Shown here piece after piece: positions 7,758 through 16,702 of a DNA stretch of 64,000 nucleotides. A program made the translations under genes and the position numbers. The notes under the pieces are model-generated. The model saw nothing but the letters and a program-made list of their open reading frames with translations. It made no database searches and had not been told where the DNA came from. This stretch comes from Kiloniellaceae bacterium. Its GTDB lineage: Bacteria > Pseudomonadota > Alphaproteobacteria > Kiloniellales > Kiloniellaceae. Position 1 is the stretch's first letter; every line of letters begins with the position of its first letter. The stretch is from the NCBI GenBank assembly GCA_021776195.1, contig JAJFGK010000111.1, forward strand, positions 15,214-79,213, read 5' to 3'.

Positions 7758-9365
7758 TCAAGCCTTGGCGATACGCAGGGATACGTAGCTTTGATGGGCG
7801 TCGCGGACAATCAGGAGAGGCAGCAGCTCTCGGCCCGCGGCCCGGCTTTCGGCGATGACCTTGACGACCGCGGCCGGTGCCTCGACGCTCTGCTCGGCGA
7901 TCCTGCGGATGACATCGCCGGGCCTGAGGCCGACCTCGGCCGCCGGGCTTCCCGGCTTGATCCCCAGGACCAGGACGCCACGGGTCTCCGCCGCGATACC
8001 GAACCTGGCGCGCTGGTCCGCATCCAGCGCGGCAAGCTGCAAACCGACCTCCGCCACTTTGTCTTTGGGCTCTGCAACCGGCGCGCCGGAGGAAGCCTGC
8101 CGGTCCTGGGCCAGCAGACCGGTGGTCACGGTGGTGCTGAGTGCCTTGCCGCCGCGCCAAAGCTCGACCTCGACGGCTGTATCGGCCGGTGTCGCGGCGA
8201 CCTGGCGCGGCAGGTCCTTGAACCGCTCGCGCCGTTGCCCGTTCCCGGCCAGGAGGTTGTGGCCGGCCTCGAGGCCGGCCGCCGCCGCCGGGCTGTCGGG
8301 CTCGACCGCGGCGATCAGGGCGCCGCGCTCTTCGTCGAGGCCGAAGCTTCGGGCCAGATCCTCGGTCACCGGTTGGATTTGCACGCCGAGCCAGCCGCGC
8401 GCCACCTTGCCGTCGTCCTTCAGGTCTTCGATCACGACCTTGGCGGTGTCGGAGGGAATGGCAAATCCGATTCCAACGGACCCACCGCTGGGTGAAAAGA
8501 TCGCCGTATTGATGCCGATGACCTCGCCCTCGACGTTGAAGGTGGGGCCGCCCGAATTGCCCCGGTTGATCGGCGCGTCGATCTGCAGGAAGTCCACCAG
8601 ACCTGCGCCCCTGAGATCGCGGCCCCGGGCCGATACGATCCCCGCCGTCACCGTGCCGCCCAGGCCGAAGGGGTTGCCCACCGCCATCACCCAGTCGCCG
8701 GGGCGAACGATCTCCGATTCGCCGAAGGCGATGGCCGGCAGCCGTTCGTCGGTTGCGACCTTGAGAAGCGCGAGGTCCGTGCGCCTGTCGGACCCGACCA
8801 GATCCGCTTCCAAGCTGTCGCCGTCATGAAAGGTCACGGTGATCTTGTCGGCGCCCTCGATGACATGCGCGTTGGTGACGATGTAGCCCGCGGCGTCGAT
8901 CACGAAGCCCGACCCAAGCGCGGTGCCGTGGTCTCGGCCGCCTGGCCGGCCCTGGTGGCCGGGGCCGGGTCCGCCGAAGTGGCGCTTGAACAGGTCGCCG
9001 AAGGGATGGCCGGGCGGAAACGGCAGGCCCGGAGTCGCGTCTCGCCTGCCGAATTGATGCTCCTCGCCCCCCTCATCAAGACCCGGGGCATCATGGCCCG
9101 GGGCGTCATGATCCGAGACACGGTCGGGGCGGTGGCGCTCCACGGCGATGTTGACCACGGCGGGCGCGACCTGCTCGGCCAGATCCGCGAAGGACTGCGG
9201 CGCCGGGCGCGCCGCCAGCGGGTTGATCGCGGTCACGGTCAGCAGGGCGCTGGCCAGACCGAGGGCGGCGACAGGACCGGACCAGGCCAGGCGGGGGCGC
9301 GGTGCGGTTCGACCGCGGGGGGTGGCGGTCACCGGAGGGGTCGCAAGCAAGGCAGGCATGGGCAT
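7758..9365 (-). CDS. Periplasmic serine protease/chaperone, DegP/HtrA (Do) family
   Basis: A 535-residue HtrA protein. Signal anchor at about 28-50, trypsin-like domain with His in TNAHVI, Asp in RRTDLALLKV and Ser in INRGNSGGP, then two PDZ domains with core sequences RGWLGVQIQPV and RGVLVLGIKPGSPAAEVGL. An insert rich in His, Gly and Pro (about 85-150, DHDAPGHDAPG and later GGPGPGHQGRPGG) sits before the protease domain, in the LA-loop region. The first PDZ carries an unusual AGHNLLAGNGQRRERF in place of the standard AGDVILxVNG motif. ATG 9365 has AGGAG 6 nt upstream. It precedes a two-component system, as MucD/DegP genes often do. Confidence 0.92.
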   Translation of the reverse strand: MPMPALLATPPVTATPRGRTAPRPRLAWSGPVAALGLASALLTVTAINPLAARPAPQSFADLAEQVAPAVVNIAVERHRPDRVSDHDAPGHDAPGLDEGGEEHQFGRRDATPGLPFPPGHPFGDLFKRHFGGPGPGHQGRPGGRDHGTALGSGFVIDAAGYIVTNAHVIEGADKITVTFHDGDSLEADLVGSDRRTDLALLKVATDERLPAIAFGESEIVRPGDWVMAVGNPFGLGGTVTAGIVSARGRDLRGAGLVDFLQIDAPINRGNSGGPTFNVEGEVIGINTAIFSPSGGSVGIGFAIPSDTAKVVIEDLKDDGKVARGWLGVQIQPVTEDLARSFGLDEERGALIAAVEPDSPAAAAGLEAGHNLLAGNGQRRERFKDLPRQVAATPADTAVEVELWRGGKALSTTVTTGLLAQDRQASSGAPVAEPKDKVAEVGLQLAALDADQRARFGIAAETRGVLVLGIKPGSPAAEVGLRPGDVIRRIAEQSVEAPAAVVKVIAESRAAGRELLPLLIVRDAHQSYVSLRIAKA

Positions 9366-9833
9366 GAACTCCTATGCAATGGTGGAGAGGGCTTGGGAGC
9401 GGCCGCGCCGCGGCAACCCCAAGCGCCTTGCCTGCTACATAGAGTGCCACGCGTTACGGCCGGCTGGCCGCTTCATGACATTTTCGTAAGGTTCTGGATG
9501 ACGGAGGAAAGCTCTGAAGGGGGGGTATATTCTGAAGAGAGTGAACCCGGCCCGCACAACGTCTCGACCGCATCAGGGATCTCGCGGAGGAAGGGTTTTG
9601 TACCCTTCGGCGTCGCTGCGGAACCGGGTCCGTCGGTCCACCCTTAGACCTTGAGCCATGATAGGGCGCATGCCGCCGCCGCAGGTAGTATTCCTCTACT
9701 ACACATGGCGATTGCCGAAGGGGACTGCGAAGCCAGAATCGTCGGGCCGGCCGGCGCCGTTAACCAAGCCGAAAGTGGCTAACGATTAGGCTCCGCGACA
9801 GGTCTTGCTCCCGCCAATCGGAACCGTTCAACC
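9366..9833. other. Intergenic region between divergent degP and a secreted-protein gene
   Basis: 468 bp with no credible ORF. It must hold the promoters of degP (-) and of the gene starting at 9834 (+). A small perfect stem-loop (GAAGGGT/ACCCTTC, 5-nt loop) lies at 9590-9608. No recognisable operator or RNA family is seen. Confidence 0.5.
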
Positions 9834-10523
9834 ATGAAACTCATTCTCTTCGGCATCTCCGCCCTCGGCCTCATGCTCGGTGCCATGATCGGCGGCACCG
9901 GTGCGCTCGAAAGCGCGGACTTCGATCGGGCCACGGGCCTGCCTCTGCCAGCGGGTTACTGTGCCCTGGATCCGACCCGTGGCCCGGAGGCCGAGATCCT
10001 GAAGACAAGCCGCGACGAAGCCTTCGTCGGCGGCCTGCTCTTCATCTCGACCCTGGCCGCCTGCGACGAACTGGCGGCCTGGCGTCAGGGCGAGGGGGCG
10101 CTGTTGCGACTGACCAGTTACTTCGAAGTCTCCGATCGAGGCGCCAAGGGCTGGGGCTTCGACGATTCGGTCGATCAGCCCTGGCGTAGCGACCTCTTGT
10201 CCGCGGCCCTTGAGAGCCGCCTGGAGGCGGTGATGGCGGGACGGCCGGGGGGTGACATCGGCCTGCAGGCGCGGATCGGCGCCGCCCGCTACCGGGTCGC
10301 GCTGGAGCCCGTCGAGATCCCCGAACTGGGGCTCCGTTTCGTCGGCGTGACCTTGGCCGGCATTCTGGACCGGCCGGAAAGCGGACCGCCGCTGTTCTTG
10401 GTCATGAGCGAGCCTTACCGCGATCCCGGTCAGGTTCTCGCGCTGCTCGACCTGCAGCGCGAAAGCCTGGGCCGGGTGCGTCAGGTTCGCGCCGAACAGC
10501 GCCTGCTGGTAACCGCCCGCTAG
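9834..10523 (+). CDS. Secreted protein of unknown function
   Basis: A 229-residue protein with a hydrophobic N terminus (ILFGISALGLMLGAMIGG) that looks like a signal peptide or single anchor, no lipobox, and no domain I recognise. Two cysteines follow (GYCALDP; AACDELAAW). The mature part is a mixed alpha/beta sequence ending in LLDLQRESLGRVRQVRAEQR, likely an amphipathic helix. It is convergent with the dehydrogenase gene (2 bp between the stops) and has no operon partner. Confidence 0.65.
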   Translation: MKLILFGISALGLMLGAMIGGTGALESADFDRATGLPLPAGYCALDPTRGPEAEILKTSRDEAFVGGLLFISTLAACDELAAWRQGEGALLRLTSYFEVSDRGAKGWGFDDSVDQPWRSDLLSAALESRLEAVMAGRPGGDIGLQARIGAARYRVALEPVEIPELGLRFVGVTLAGILDRPESGPPLFLVMSEPYRDPGQVLALLDLQRESLGRVRQVRAEQRLLVTAR

Positions 10524-10525
10524 CG

Positions 10526-11491
10526 CTAGGCCACCCGATCTCTCGGCTCGCGGCCGGCGACCACGGCATCGATGTTGTCGAGAGCACGAAAGCCCATGGC
10601 GTCGCGGGTTTCCTTCGTGGCACTGCCGATGTGAGGCAGCAGGAAGGTGTTGGTCAGGCCGGCAAAACGCGGATCGATGGCCGGTTCGTTGTTGAAGACG
10701 TCGAGCCCGGCCGCCGCCAGCCGTCCCGATTGCAGGGCATCGATCAGGGCATCCTCGTCGACCACCGCGCCGCGCGCCGTGTTGACCAAAATGGCGCCCC
10801 GGGGCAACAGGGCCAGTCGCTCGCTGTCGATCAGGCGGATCGTGTCCGGAGTTGCCGGGCAGCTGATGGCGAGGAAGTCGCAGAGCGGCAGCATCTCCTC
10901 CAGGCTCTCATGATAGACCGCGCCGGCCTCCAGATCCGGGCCGAGACGGCTGCGGTTGTGGTAGTGGATCTCCATGTCGAAGCCGCGGGCGCGCTTGGCG
11001 ATGACCCGGCCGACCCGGCCCATGCCGATCACCCCGAGGCGTTTGCCGGTGACCTGGGTGCCGACCATGAAGGCCAGGCTCCAATTCCTCCAGGCGCCCT
11101 CGCGGATCAGCCGTTCGCCCTCGCCGCCGCGCCGTGCCGCGCCCAGCAGGCACAGGATGGCGATCTCGGCGGTGGCATCGCTCAGGACATCGGGGGTGTT
11201 GGTGACGATCAGGCCGGCGGCCTTGGCGGCGGCCAGATCGCAGTGGTCGACCCCGACGGAGATGTTGGCCACGACCTTCACGCTCTTGGGCAGCCGCCCA
11301 ATGACCTCGGCGGTGAATTTCTCGCTGTGGCAACAGAGGATCGCCGTTGCCCCCTCGGCCTGGGCCAGCATCACTTCCGGTGAGAGGACTCTGTCGGCCT
11401 CGTTGAGCCGCACGTCGTAGTCGGCCTTCAGGCGGGCCTCGACGTTGGGTGGCAGGGCGCGGGTCGCGAGTACGGTGGGGCGGTCGGTCAT
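10526..11491 (-). CDS. D-isomer-specific 2-hydroxyacid dehydrogenase (glyoxylate/hydroxypyruvate reductase type)
   Basis: A 321-residue NAD(P)H-dependent dehydrogenase. The substrate domain is residues 1-100 and 290-321, the Rossmann domain about 100-290 with GKRLGVIGMGRVGRVIAKRA. Catalytic Arg is in LVNTARGAVVDEDAL, Glu in NNEPAIDP and His in LLPHIGSAT. The sequence is closest in style to glyoxylate/2-ketogluconate reductases. AGGAGAGAG lies before ATG 11491. It follows the Rieske oxygenase gene on the same strand across about 95 bp, so both could act on one catabolic route, but no direct link is shown. Confidence 0.9.
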   Translation of the reverse strand: MTDRPTVLATRALPPNVEARLKADYDVRLNEADRVLSPEVMLAQAEGATAILCCHSEKFTAEVIGRLPKSVKVVANISVGVDHCDLAAAKAAGLIVTNTPDVLSDATAEIAILCLLGAARRGGEGERLIREGAWRNWSLAFMVGTQVTGKRLGVIGMGRVGRVIAKRARGFDMEIHYHNRSRLGPDLEAGAVYHESLEEMLPLCDFLAISCPATPDTIRLIDSERLALLPRGAILVNTARGAVVDEDALIDALQSGRLAAAGLDVFNNEPAIDPRFAGLTNTFLLPHIGSATKETRDAMGFRALDNIDAVVAGREPRDRVA

Positions 11492-11587
11492 AGTTCGGCT
11501 CTCTCCTGGAATGTATCGTCCGGCACGGCGGCGGCTCGGAGAGGACTATAGGATGGCGCGCCGGCTTCATCCAGGCACCGCGCGTGG

Positions 11588-12736
11588 TTAACCGCGATCC
11601 ATCGCCTGCATCACCAGATTTTGAAAATGGTGGACCGCGTGCTCGCTCTCGCCGCGATCGTCGGGCGCGCAAACGAAACGGCCCTGGTTGTAGCCGAGCG
11701 AGTGCAGGCCGCGCTGTACGGACTCGCACAGACCGATGTCCTCGGGCTGCAGAACCTCATCCATATAGACCATGGCCTCCTGCATCTGGGCGCTGGGCTC
11801 GGGGGATAGCAGATACCAGTCGAGGTATTCGATGGAGCGCTCCGGGCCCACGGGGATGATCTGCAGGGTCATCAGATTGGGCTCGCCGGGCATCATCCAG
11901 ATCGTGAGATTGGGCCAGAGGAACCAGCCGGCATAGCCGAAGGTGGCCTGGCCTTCTTCCAGTCTGTAGGCGGAATTCGCGCTGCTGCGGACCCGGCGCG
12001 AAATCTGCGCCGAATGGATCTCGTGCAACTTGATCGAATAGGTCTCCATGTCGACCAGATCGACGAAGTCCTTGTGCGCCGGGGCGCAGTGGTAGCATTC
12101 GAGAAAATTGTCGGCCAGGACCTTCCAGTTGCAGGCCACGTCGTAGCTGTGGCGGTGGGCGAAGACCAACTCGTCGATGCGCGGGCAGAACCGGCGCAGT
12201 TCGTCGCCCAAGGGGCCGGTCAGGTCGGCCAGGCCGCGGCCGCCGGGGGCGATCTTGACGAAGACCAGACCGCCCAGAACCTCGACGGCCAAGGTCTTCA
12301 GGCAGAAGGATTCCGGATCGAAATCCGCCATGGCCTCGGTGCCGCGGGCGCTGCGCAGCTTGCCGTCCAGCCCGTAGGCCCAGGCGTGGTAAGGGCAGGT
12401 GATGATCGGCACCTGGCCCTCGCCCGACAGCAGTTCGTGGCCGCGATGCTGACAGACGTTGAAGAAGGCGCGCAGGGCGCCGTCGCGCCCGCGCAGGATC
12501 ACGATGTTCTGGTCGTGGATCCGCGTGGTGATATAGCAGCCCGGCTCGGCGAGCTTGCTGACATGGCCCGCCAGCCACCAGTTGCGGTAAAAAATCGCGT
12601 CCTTCTCGCAGGCGAAGATCCCCGGCTCGCTGTAGAAGCGCGCCGGTACGGTGAAGGATTTCGTCGGGTCGGCATCGAAGGGCCGTTCGGCCGGCCGCTC
12701 GATCGTCCCGCTGTCCGGCAATCCGCTGTCTGGCAT
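11588..12736 (-). CDS. Rieske [2Fe-2S] oxygenase alpha subunit, carnitine monooxygenase (CntA/YeaW)-like
   Basis: A 382-residue Rieske non-heme iron oxygenase. The cluster is bound by CQHRGHEL and CPYHAWAYG; the mononuclear iron site is in ADNFLECYHCAPAHKDF, with the bridging Glu used by CntA in place of the usual Asp. N-terminal TVPARFYSEPGIFACEK and C-terminal GRFVCAPDDRGESEHAVHHF match the YeaW/CntA family, which cleaves carnitine or related quaternary amines such as betaines. Start ATG 12736 follows GGGAGGGTGTC; a longer reading to 12940 has no family sequence. No CntB-type reductase gene is visible in the window. Confidence 0.88.
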   Translation of the reverse strand: MPDSGLPDSGTIERPAERPFDADPTKSFTVPARFYSEPGIFACEKDAIFYRNWWLAGHVSKLAEPGCYITTRIHDQNIVILRGRDGALRAFFNVCQHRGHELLSGEGQVPIITCPYHAWAYGLDGKLRSARGTEAMADFDPESFCLKTLAVEVLGGLVFVKIAPGGRGLADLTGPLGDELRRFCPRIDELVFAHRHSYDVACNWKVLADNFLECYHCAPAHKDFVDLVDMETYSIKLHEIHSAQISRRVRSSANSAYRLEEGQATFGYAGWFLWPNLTIWMMPGEPNLMTLQIIPVGPERSIEYLDWYLLSPEPSAQMQEAMVYMDEVLQPEDIGLCESVQRGLHSLGYNQGRFVCAPDDRGESEHAVHHFQNLVMQAMDRG

Positions 12737-12927
12737 GACACCCTCCCACTGCTGCGACCACGGCCACTTTCTAGCCGCCGCTCGGGCGTGCGGTCGAGGG
12801 TCCCCATGGGTACTGGGGCCAGGGGGAAGTCGAGAGGTTTCGCGCGAAGAACTGACCTTGCGGCGTCGGGCGCCGCCGTGCTTTCTGACACCATCCTTTT
12901 CGCCCACCAAGATTGTAGAGCAGCCGT

Positions 12928-14160
12928 TTGACCCAGACACCGCCCTCCACCGCCGGCGGCGACCGCAGGATTGGCTTCGTCGTGACCCTGGGCGCCCTGG
13001 CGGCGGTCTCGGCGACGGCGATCGATGTCATGATCCCGGCCCAGCCGACCATCGCCCGCGATTTCGGGGTCGAGGCCAGCGCGGGGGCGGCATTGGTTTC
13101 GGCCTACTTCCTGGGCTATGGACCGGGTCAGCTGTTCTGGGGGCCGGTCTCCGACCGCTTCGGGCGACTCGGGCCCCTGTCCATCGCCCTGGCTGGCTTC
13201 GTGATCGCCAGCCTGGGCTGCGCGCTCACCGACTCCTTCGACCTGCTGCTGATCCTGCGCGGCATCCAGGGCCTGCTCGGCGGCGCGGCGCCGGTCATCG
13301 CCCGGGCCATCGCCCGCGACCAGGGCCGCGAGCAGAGCGCGACCCTGCTGACCACCATGACCGTGATCCTCGGCGTCGCGCCGCTCTTGGCGCCATCGGT
13401 CGGCTCGGGACTGCTGGCGCTCTTCGACTGGCGGTCGATCTTCTATTTTCTGGTGCTCTTCGGCATCCTGACCGCCCTGGGCTCCTTCTTCTTTCTCGGC
13501 GAGACCGGATTCCAGAAGAACCTCGGGGCCCTGGCGCCCCGGATCTTCGCGCTCTCCGCCAGGACGCTGTTCCGGGCCCCGGATTTCCTCTTCGGAATCG
13601 CCATTTCGGCCACCGTCTTTTGCGGCTATTCGGCTTTCCTGGCCATGGGCGCGGCGGTCATGAACGCGGCTTTCGGTATTTCGCCGGAGGCCTTCGGGCC
13701 GGTATTCGGCCTGACCGCGATCGCCTTTTTGGTGGGCTCCTCCCTCGCGCGCTTCCTGGTCAGACGCTGGGGCCCGGAGCGGCTCTTGACCATTGGCGCG
13801 GGGATCGTCGGGCTGGTCGGCGGGCTGCAGCTTCTGGCCCTCGGCGCCAAGCCCGACCTCACGATCTACTGGGTGCTGCTCTGCGGCTACTTTCTGGCCA
13901 TGGGCATGATCCTGCCCTGCGCCACCGCCAAGGCCCTGGGCCCGGCGGGCGGCATGGCCGGGGTCGCCTCGTCCTTCATCGGTGTGATCCAGACCATCGC
14001 CGGCGCGCTCGGCTCGACCCTGGCGGCGACGGCGTTCCTCGGTGACAGCTATATGATGCTCAGCCTGGTGATGGCCCTGTCGGGTTTGCTCTGTCTCGTC
14101 GCCCGGCTGACGGCCTTGGCGTTTCAAGGCAGAGTGAAAGGCCTGGAGGAGGCGGAATGA
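12928..14160 (+). CDS. MFS multidrug exporter, Bcr/CflA-like (DHA1)
   Basis: A 410-residue, 12-helix transporter. TM1 is around residues 14-33, motif A is FWGPVSDRFGRLGPL in loop 2-3, and motif C-like glycines lie in TM5 (VILGVAPLLAPSVGSGLLAL), typical of proton-driven drug antiporters. The only start fitting TM1 is a TTG at 12928; the next ATG lies within TM1, and a TAG sits four codons upstream. The gene is divergent from the Rieske oxygenase and overlaps the HutD-like gene by 4 bp (ATGA). Confidence 0.85.
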   Translation: MTQTPPSTAGGDRRIGFVVTLGALAAVSATAIDVMIPAQPTIARDFGVEASAGAALVSAYFLGYGPGQLFWGPVSDRFGRLGPLSIALAGFVIASLGCALTDSFDLLLILRGIQGLLGGAAPVIARAIARDQGREQSATLLTTMTVILGVAPLLAPSVGSGLLALFDWRSIFYFLVLFGILTALGSFFFLGETGFQKNLGALAPRIFALSARTLFRAPDFLFGIAISATVFCGYSAFLAMGAAVMNAAFGISPEAFGPVFGLTAIAFLVGSSLARFLVRRWGPERLLTIGAGIVGLVGGLQLLALGAKPDLTIYWVLLCGYFLAMGMILPCATAKALGPAGGMAGVASSFIGVIQTIAGALGSTLAATAFLGDSYMMLSLVMALSGLLCLVARLTALAFQGRVKGLEEAE

Positions 14161-14774
14161 TCGAGATCACCCATCTGCGCGCCGATGACTACCGCGCCAT
14201 GCCTTGGAAGAACGGCAAGGGCACGACCACCGAACTGGCGGTCGGGTTGCCGGCCGGTGCCACCGACGGTGCCGCCGCGGGCTTCGACTGGCGTCTCAGT
14301 CTGGCCGACGTGCCCGAAACCGGACCCTTCTCCGACTTCCCCGGGATCGACCGGACCATCATGATGGTCGAGGGCGCCGGCATGACCCTGGATTTCGCCG
14401 GTCACGGCCGGGCGGTGGTCGACCAGCCCTTTCAGCCGGTCGCCTTCAAGGGCGATTGGCCGACCCACTGCACGCTGCACGACGGCCCGATTCGCGATCT
14501 CAACGTGATGGCGGCCCGCGACCGGATGACCGCCGAGGTCGCGGTTCTGCATCTTGAGACAAGCCCGGCGCAGAGAACGCTGGGGGCCTCCACCCTGCTG
14601 TTCCATACCCTGGTGGGTACCGCCATGGTCGGTCTCGGCGAGGAAGACACCGCAATCGCCCTGGCCTTCCGCGAGACCCTGCGGGTCGAGGCCGATCCAT
14701 CGGCGACCCTGGAACTGACGATCGGCGGGGCCGGTGCCGTCCTGCTCCTGGTCGCCCTGCGGCGCGTTTCCTAG
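14157..14774 (+). CDS. HutD/Ves-family cupin protein
   Basis: A 205-residue bicupin of the HutD/Ves family. Family markers are MPWKNGKGTTTEL at residues 16-28, DWRLSLADVPETGPFSDFPG at about 42-61, and DLNVMAARDRM. HutD proteins accompany histidine-utilisation genes and are thought to bind a metabolite such as N-formimino-glutamate or to act as governors; no hut genes are near here. The start overlaps the MFS stop (ATGA), so it is translationally coupled to the exporter. Confidence 0.85.
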   Translation: MIEITHLRADDYRAMPWKNGKGTTTELAVGLPAGATDGAAAGFDWRLSLADVPETGPFSDFPGIDRTIMMVEGAGMTLDFAGHGRAVVDQPFQPVAFKGDWPTHCTLHDGPIRDLNVMAARDRMTAEVAVLHLETSPAQRTLGASTLLFHTLVGTAMVGLGEEDTAIALAFRETLRVEADPSATLELTIGGAGAVLLLVALRRVS

Positions 14775-15084
14775 AATCTAGAGTGCCGCGGTTGAATTTT
14801 CGGCGCCGCGGATTAGAATGCCCCCACTGACCCGGCTGCGGGTGATTGAACCCGAACCTGAAGGAGGGCTGCGTGATAGTAAGAGCCGATCACCATCGTA
14901 CGCATGGCCCTGTCTTGGCCCTGCATCACCACGTGTTGCAGGGCTGACCAAGGCGAAACATCCCTCATCCGACGTTTCCTCGATTGGTCTGTCCTGTTCG
15001 TGCCCTGGCCCGAGAGCGCTCGCCATGGCATCGCATGCTCCTCGCTCCGGACCCGATCCGTGAGCCAAGATCATCGAGACGCAG
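14775..15084. other. Intergenic region before the ABC-F gene
   Basis: 310 bp with no credible ORF on either strand. It holds an imperfect hairpin (CCCTGCA/TGCAGGG around 14919-14944). ABC-F genes elsewhere can have long regulated leaders, but I cannot identify an attenuator or leader peptide here. Confidence 0.35.
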
Positions 15085-16608
15085 ATGTCCCTTCTCTCCT
15101 TGAAAGACGCGGCCTTCGTGGCCCGCACGCCCCTCTTCCAAAATCTGACCCTGTCCCTCGGCCCGGGCGACCGCCTGGGCATAGTGGCGCAGAACGGCGC
15201 CGGCAAGACCACCCTGCTGCGCTGTCTCGCCGGCGAACTCGACCTCAGCCATGGCGATGTCGTCCGGGCGCGCGGCACGGCCATCGGATTTGTGCCGCAG
15301 GACGTGGCGCCGGAACTGCTGGATCTGACCTTTCGCGCCGCCGTGCTGGGCGCCCTGCCCGAGGAGCTGCGGGAAAGCGATAGCTGGCGGGTCGATGTGG
15401 TGCTGGACTCGCTCTCCGCCCCCCAGGATCTGCAGGAGGTGCGGGTTTCCGCCCTGAGCGGCGGCTGGCAGCGGCTCATGCTGTTGGCGCGGGTCTGGGT
15501 GACCGACCCCGACGCACTGCTCATGGACGAGCCGACCAACTACCTGGACCTGGAGAAGATCCTGCTGCTCGAGACCTGGCTGGCCACCTGGGCGCGCGAT
15601 GTGCCGGTGATCATCGCCAGCCATGACCGGGGGTTCCTCGATGCGGTGACCAATCGGACCTTGTTTCTGCGGCCCGAGACGTCGCGGCTCTATTCGCTGC
15701 CCTACAGCCGTGCGCGCGACGAACTGGCCCATCGGGATGCGGCCGACGCGGCGGAAAAGGACCGCGATCTGAAGGCGGCAAAGCAGTTGCGGCGGCAGTC
15801 CGCCAAGTTGAAGAACATCGGCATCAATTCGGGCAGCGACCTTCTGCAGAAAAAGCAAAAGCAACTGCGCGAAAGGGCCGAGAAGATCGAAGAGGGGGTG
15901 TCGGCGCTGCACAGCGAACGGGCCGGCGAGATCCGGCTGGCGAACCGCGGCACCCATGCGAAACTGCTGATCCGGATCGAGGACCTGTCGGTGGCCACGC
16001 CCGACGGTCGTCTGCTGTTCAAGGTGCCGAAGCTGGAGGTCTACAAGGGCGACCGCATCGTCGTTCTGGGGCGCAACGGGACGGGCAAATCGACCCTGGT
16101 GCGCCTGCTGCGCGACGCCTTGGCCGGCGAGGGCGCGGTGCCGGGCATCAAGGCCACGCCTACCCTGGCCATGGGCTACATGGATCAGGCCCTGTCGGAC
16201 GTGCCGCTGGCGCGCACCCCTTTCGAATTCGTGGCCGAGCAAGGACAGGGGCTGGGCGACGCGCGTTGCCGGTCGACCCTGGCCACGGCGGGGATCGCCT
16301 TCGAGGCGCAGAGTCGCCCCATCGCGGAGCTGTCATTCGGTCAAAAATCCCGCCTCGCACTGCTGGCGCTGCGCTTTGCGGCGCCGAACTTCTACCTGCT
16401 GGACGAACCGACCAACCACGTGGATATCGCCGGTCAGGAGGCGCTGGCCGAGGAGATCAGGGCACAGGAAGCCTGCTGCGTGCTGGTGTCCCATGACCGG
16501 GCCTTCGTGCGCGACGTGGGAACCCGCTTCTGGGTGGTTGAGCGCAAGAGACTGGAGGAGTGCGAGTCACCCGAGCCCTATTTCGCCACCCTGTCCCAGG
16601 AGCCGTGA
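15085..16608 (+). CDS. ABC-F family ATPase (ribosome-associated type)
   Basis: A 507-residue soluble protein with two ABC domains and no membrane segments. NBD1: Walker A GIVAQNGAGKTTL, signature VSALSGGWQR, Walker B ALLMDEPTNYLDL. NBD2: Walker A LGRNGTGKSTL, signature IAELSFGQKSR, Walker B FYLLDEPTNHVDI. The linker at about 215-275 is a charged coiled coil (KAAKQLRRQSAKLKN... QKKQKQLRERAEKIEEG) as expected for the P-site tRNA-interaction motif. ABC-F proteins act on ribosomes. It is shorter than EttA/Uup (about 550) and its exact subfamily is uncertain. Confidence 0.88.
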   Translation: MSLLSLKDAAFVARTPLFQNLTLSLGPGDRLGIVAQNGAGKTTLLRCLAGELDLSHGDVVRARGTAIGFVPQDVAPELLDLTFRAAVLGALPEELRESDSWRVDVVLDSLSAPQDLQEVRVSALSGGWQRLMLLARVWVTDPDALLMDEPTNYLDLEKILLLETWLATWARDVPVIIASHDRGFLDAVTNRTLFLRPETSRLYSLPYSRARDELAHRDAADAAEKDRDLKAAKQLRRQSAKLKNIGINSGSDLLQKKQKQLRERAEKIEEGVSALHSERAGEIRLANRGTHAKLLIRIEDLSVATPDGRLLFKVPKLEVYKGDRIVVLGRNGTGKSTLVRLLRDALAGEGAVPGIKATPTLAMGYMDQALSDVPLARTPFEFVAEQGQGLGDARCRSTLATAGIAFEAQSRPIAELSFGQKSRLALLALRFAAPNFYLLDEPTNHVDIAGQEALAEEIRAQEACCVLVSHDRAFVRDVGTRFWVVERKRLEECESPEPYFATLSQEP

Positions 16609-16702
16609 CGCCGCGGTTTCGAGTTCACGCTTTTCGGCCTCTGCCGAAGGCCCTACCATTCAAGGTTCAGGGGTTCTGTCGCGGCGGATTACGGGGGCGG
16701 GA

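Noticed and set aside
14810..14940. tRNA-like T-arm (GGGTTCAATC) on the minus strand
   Set aside because: Loop and stem lengths do not fit, no matching acceptor stem, D-arm or anticodon arm could be built at the right distances.
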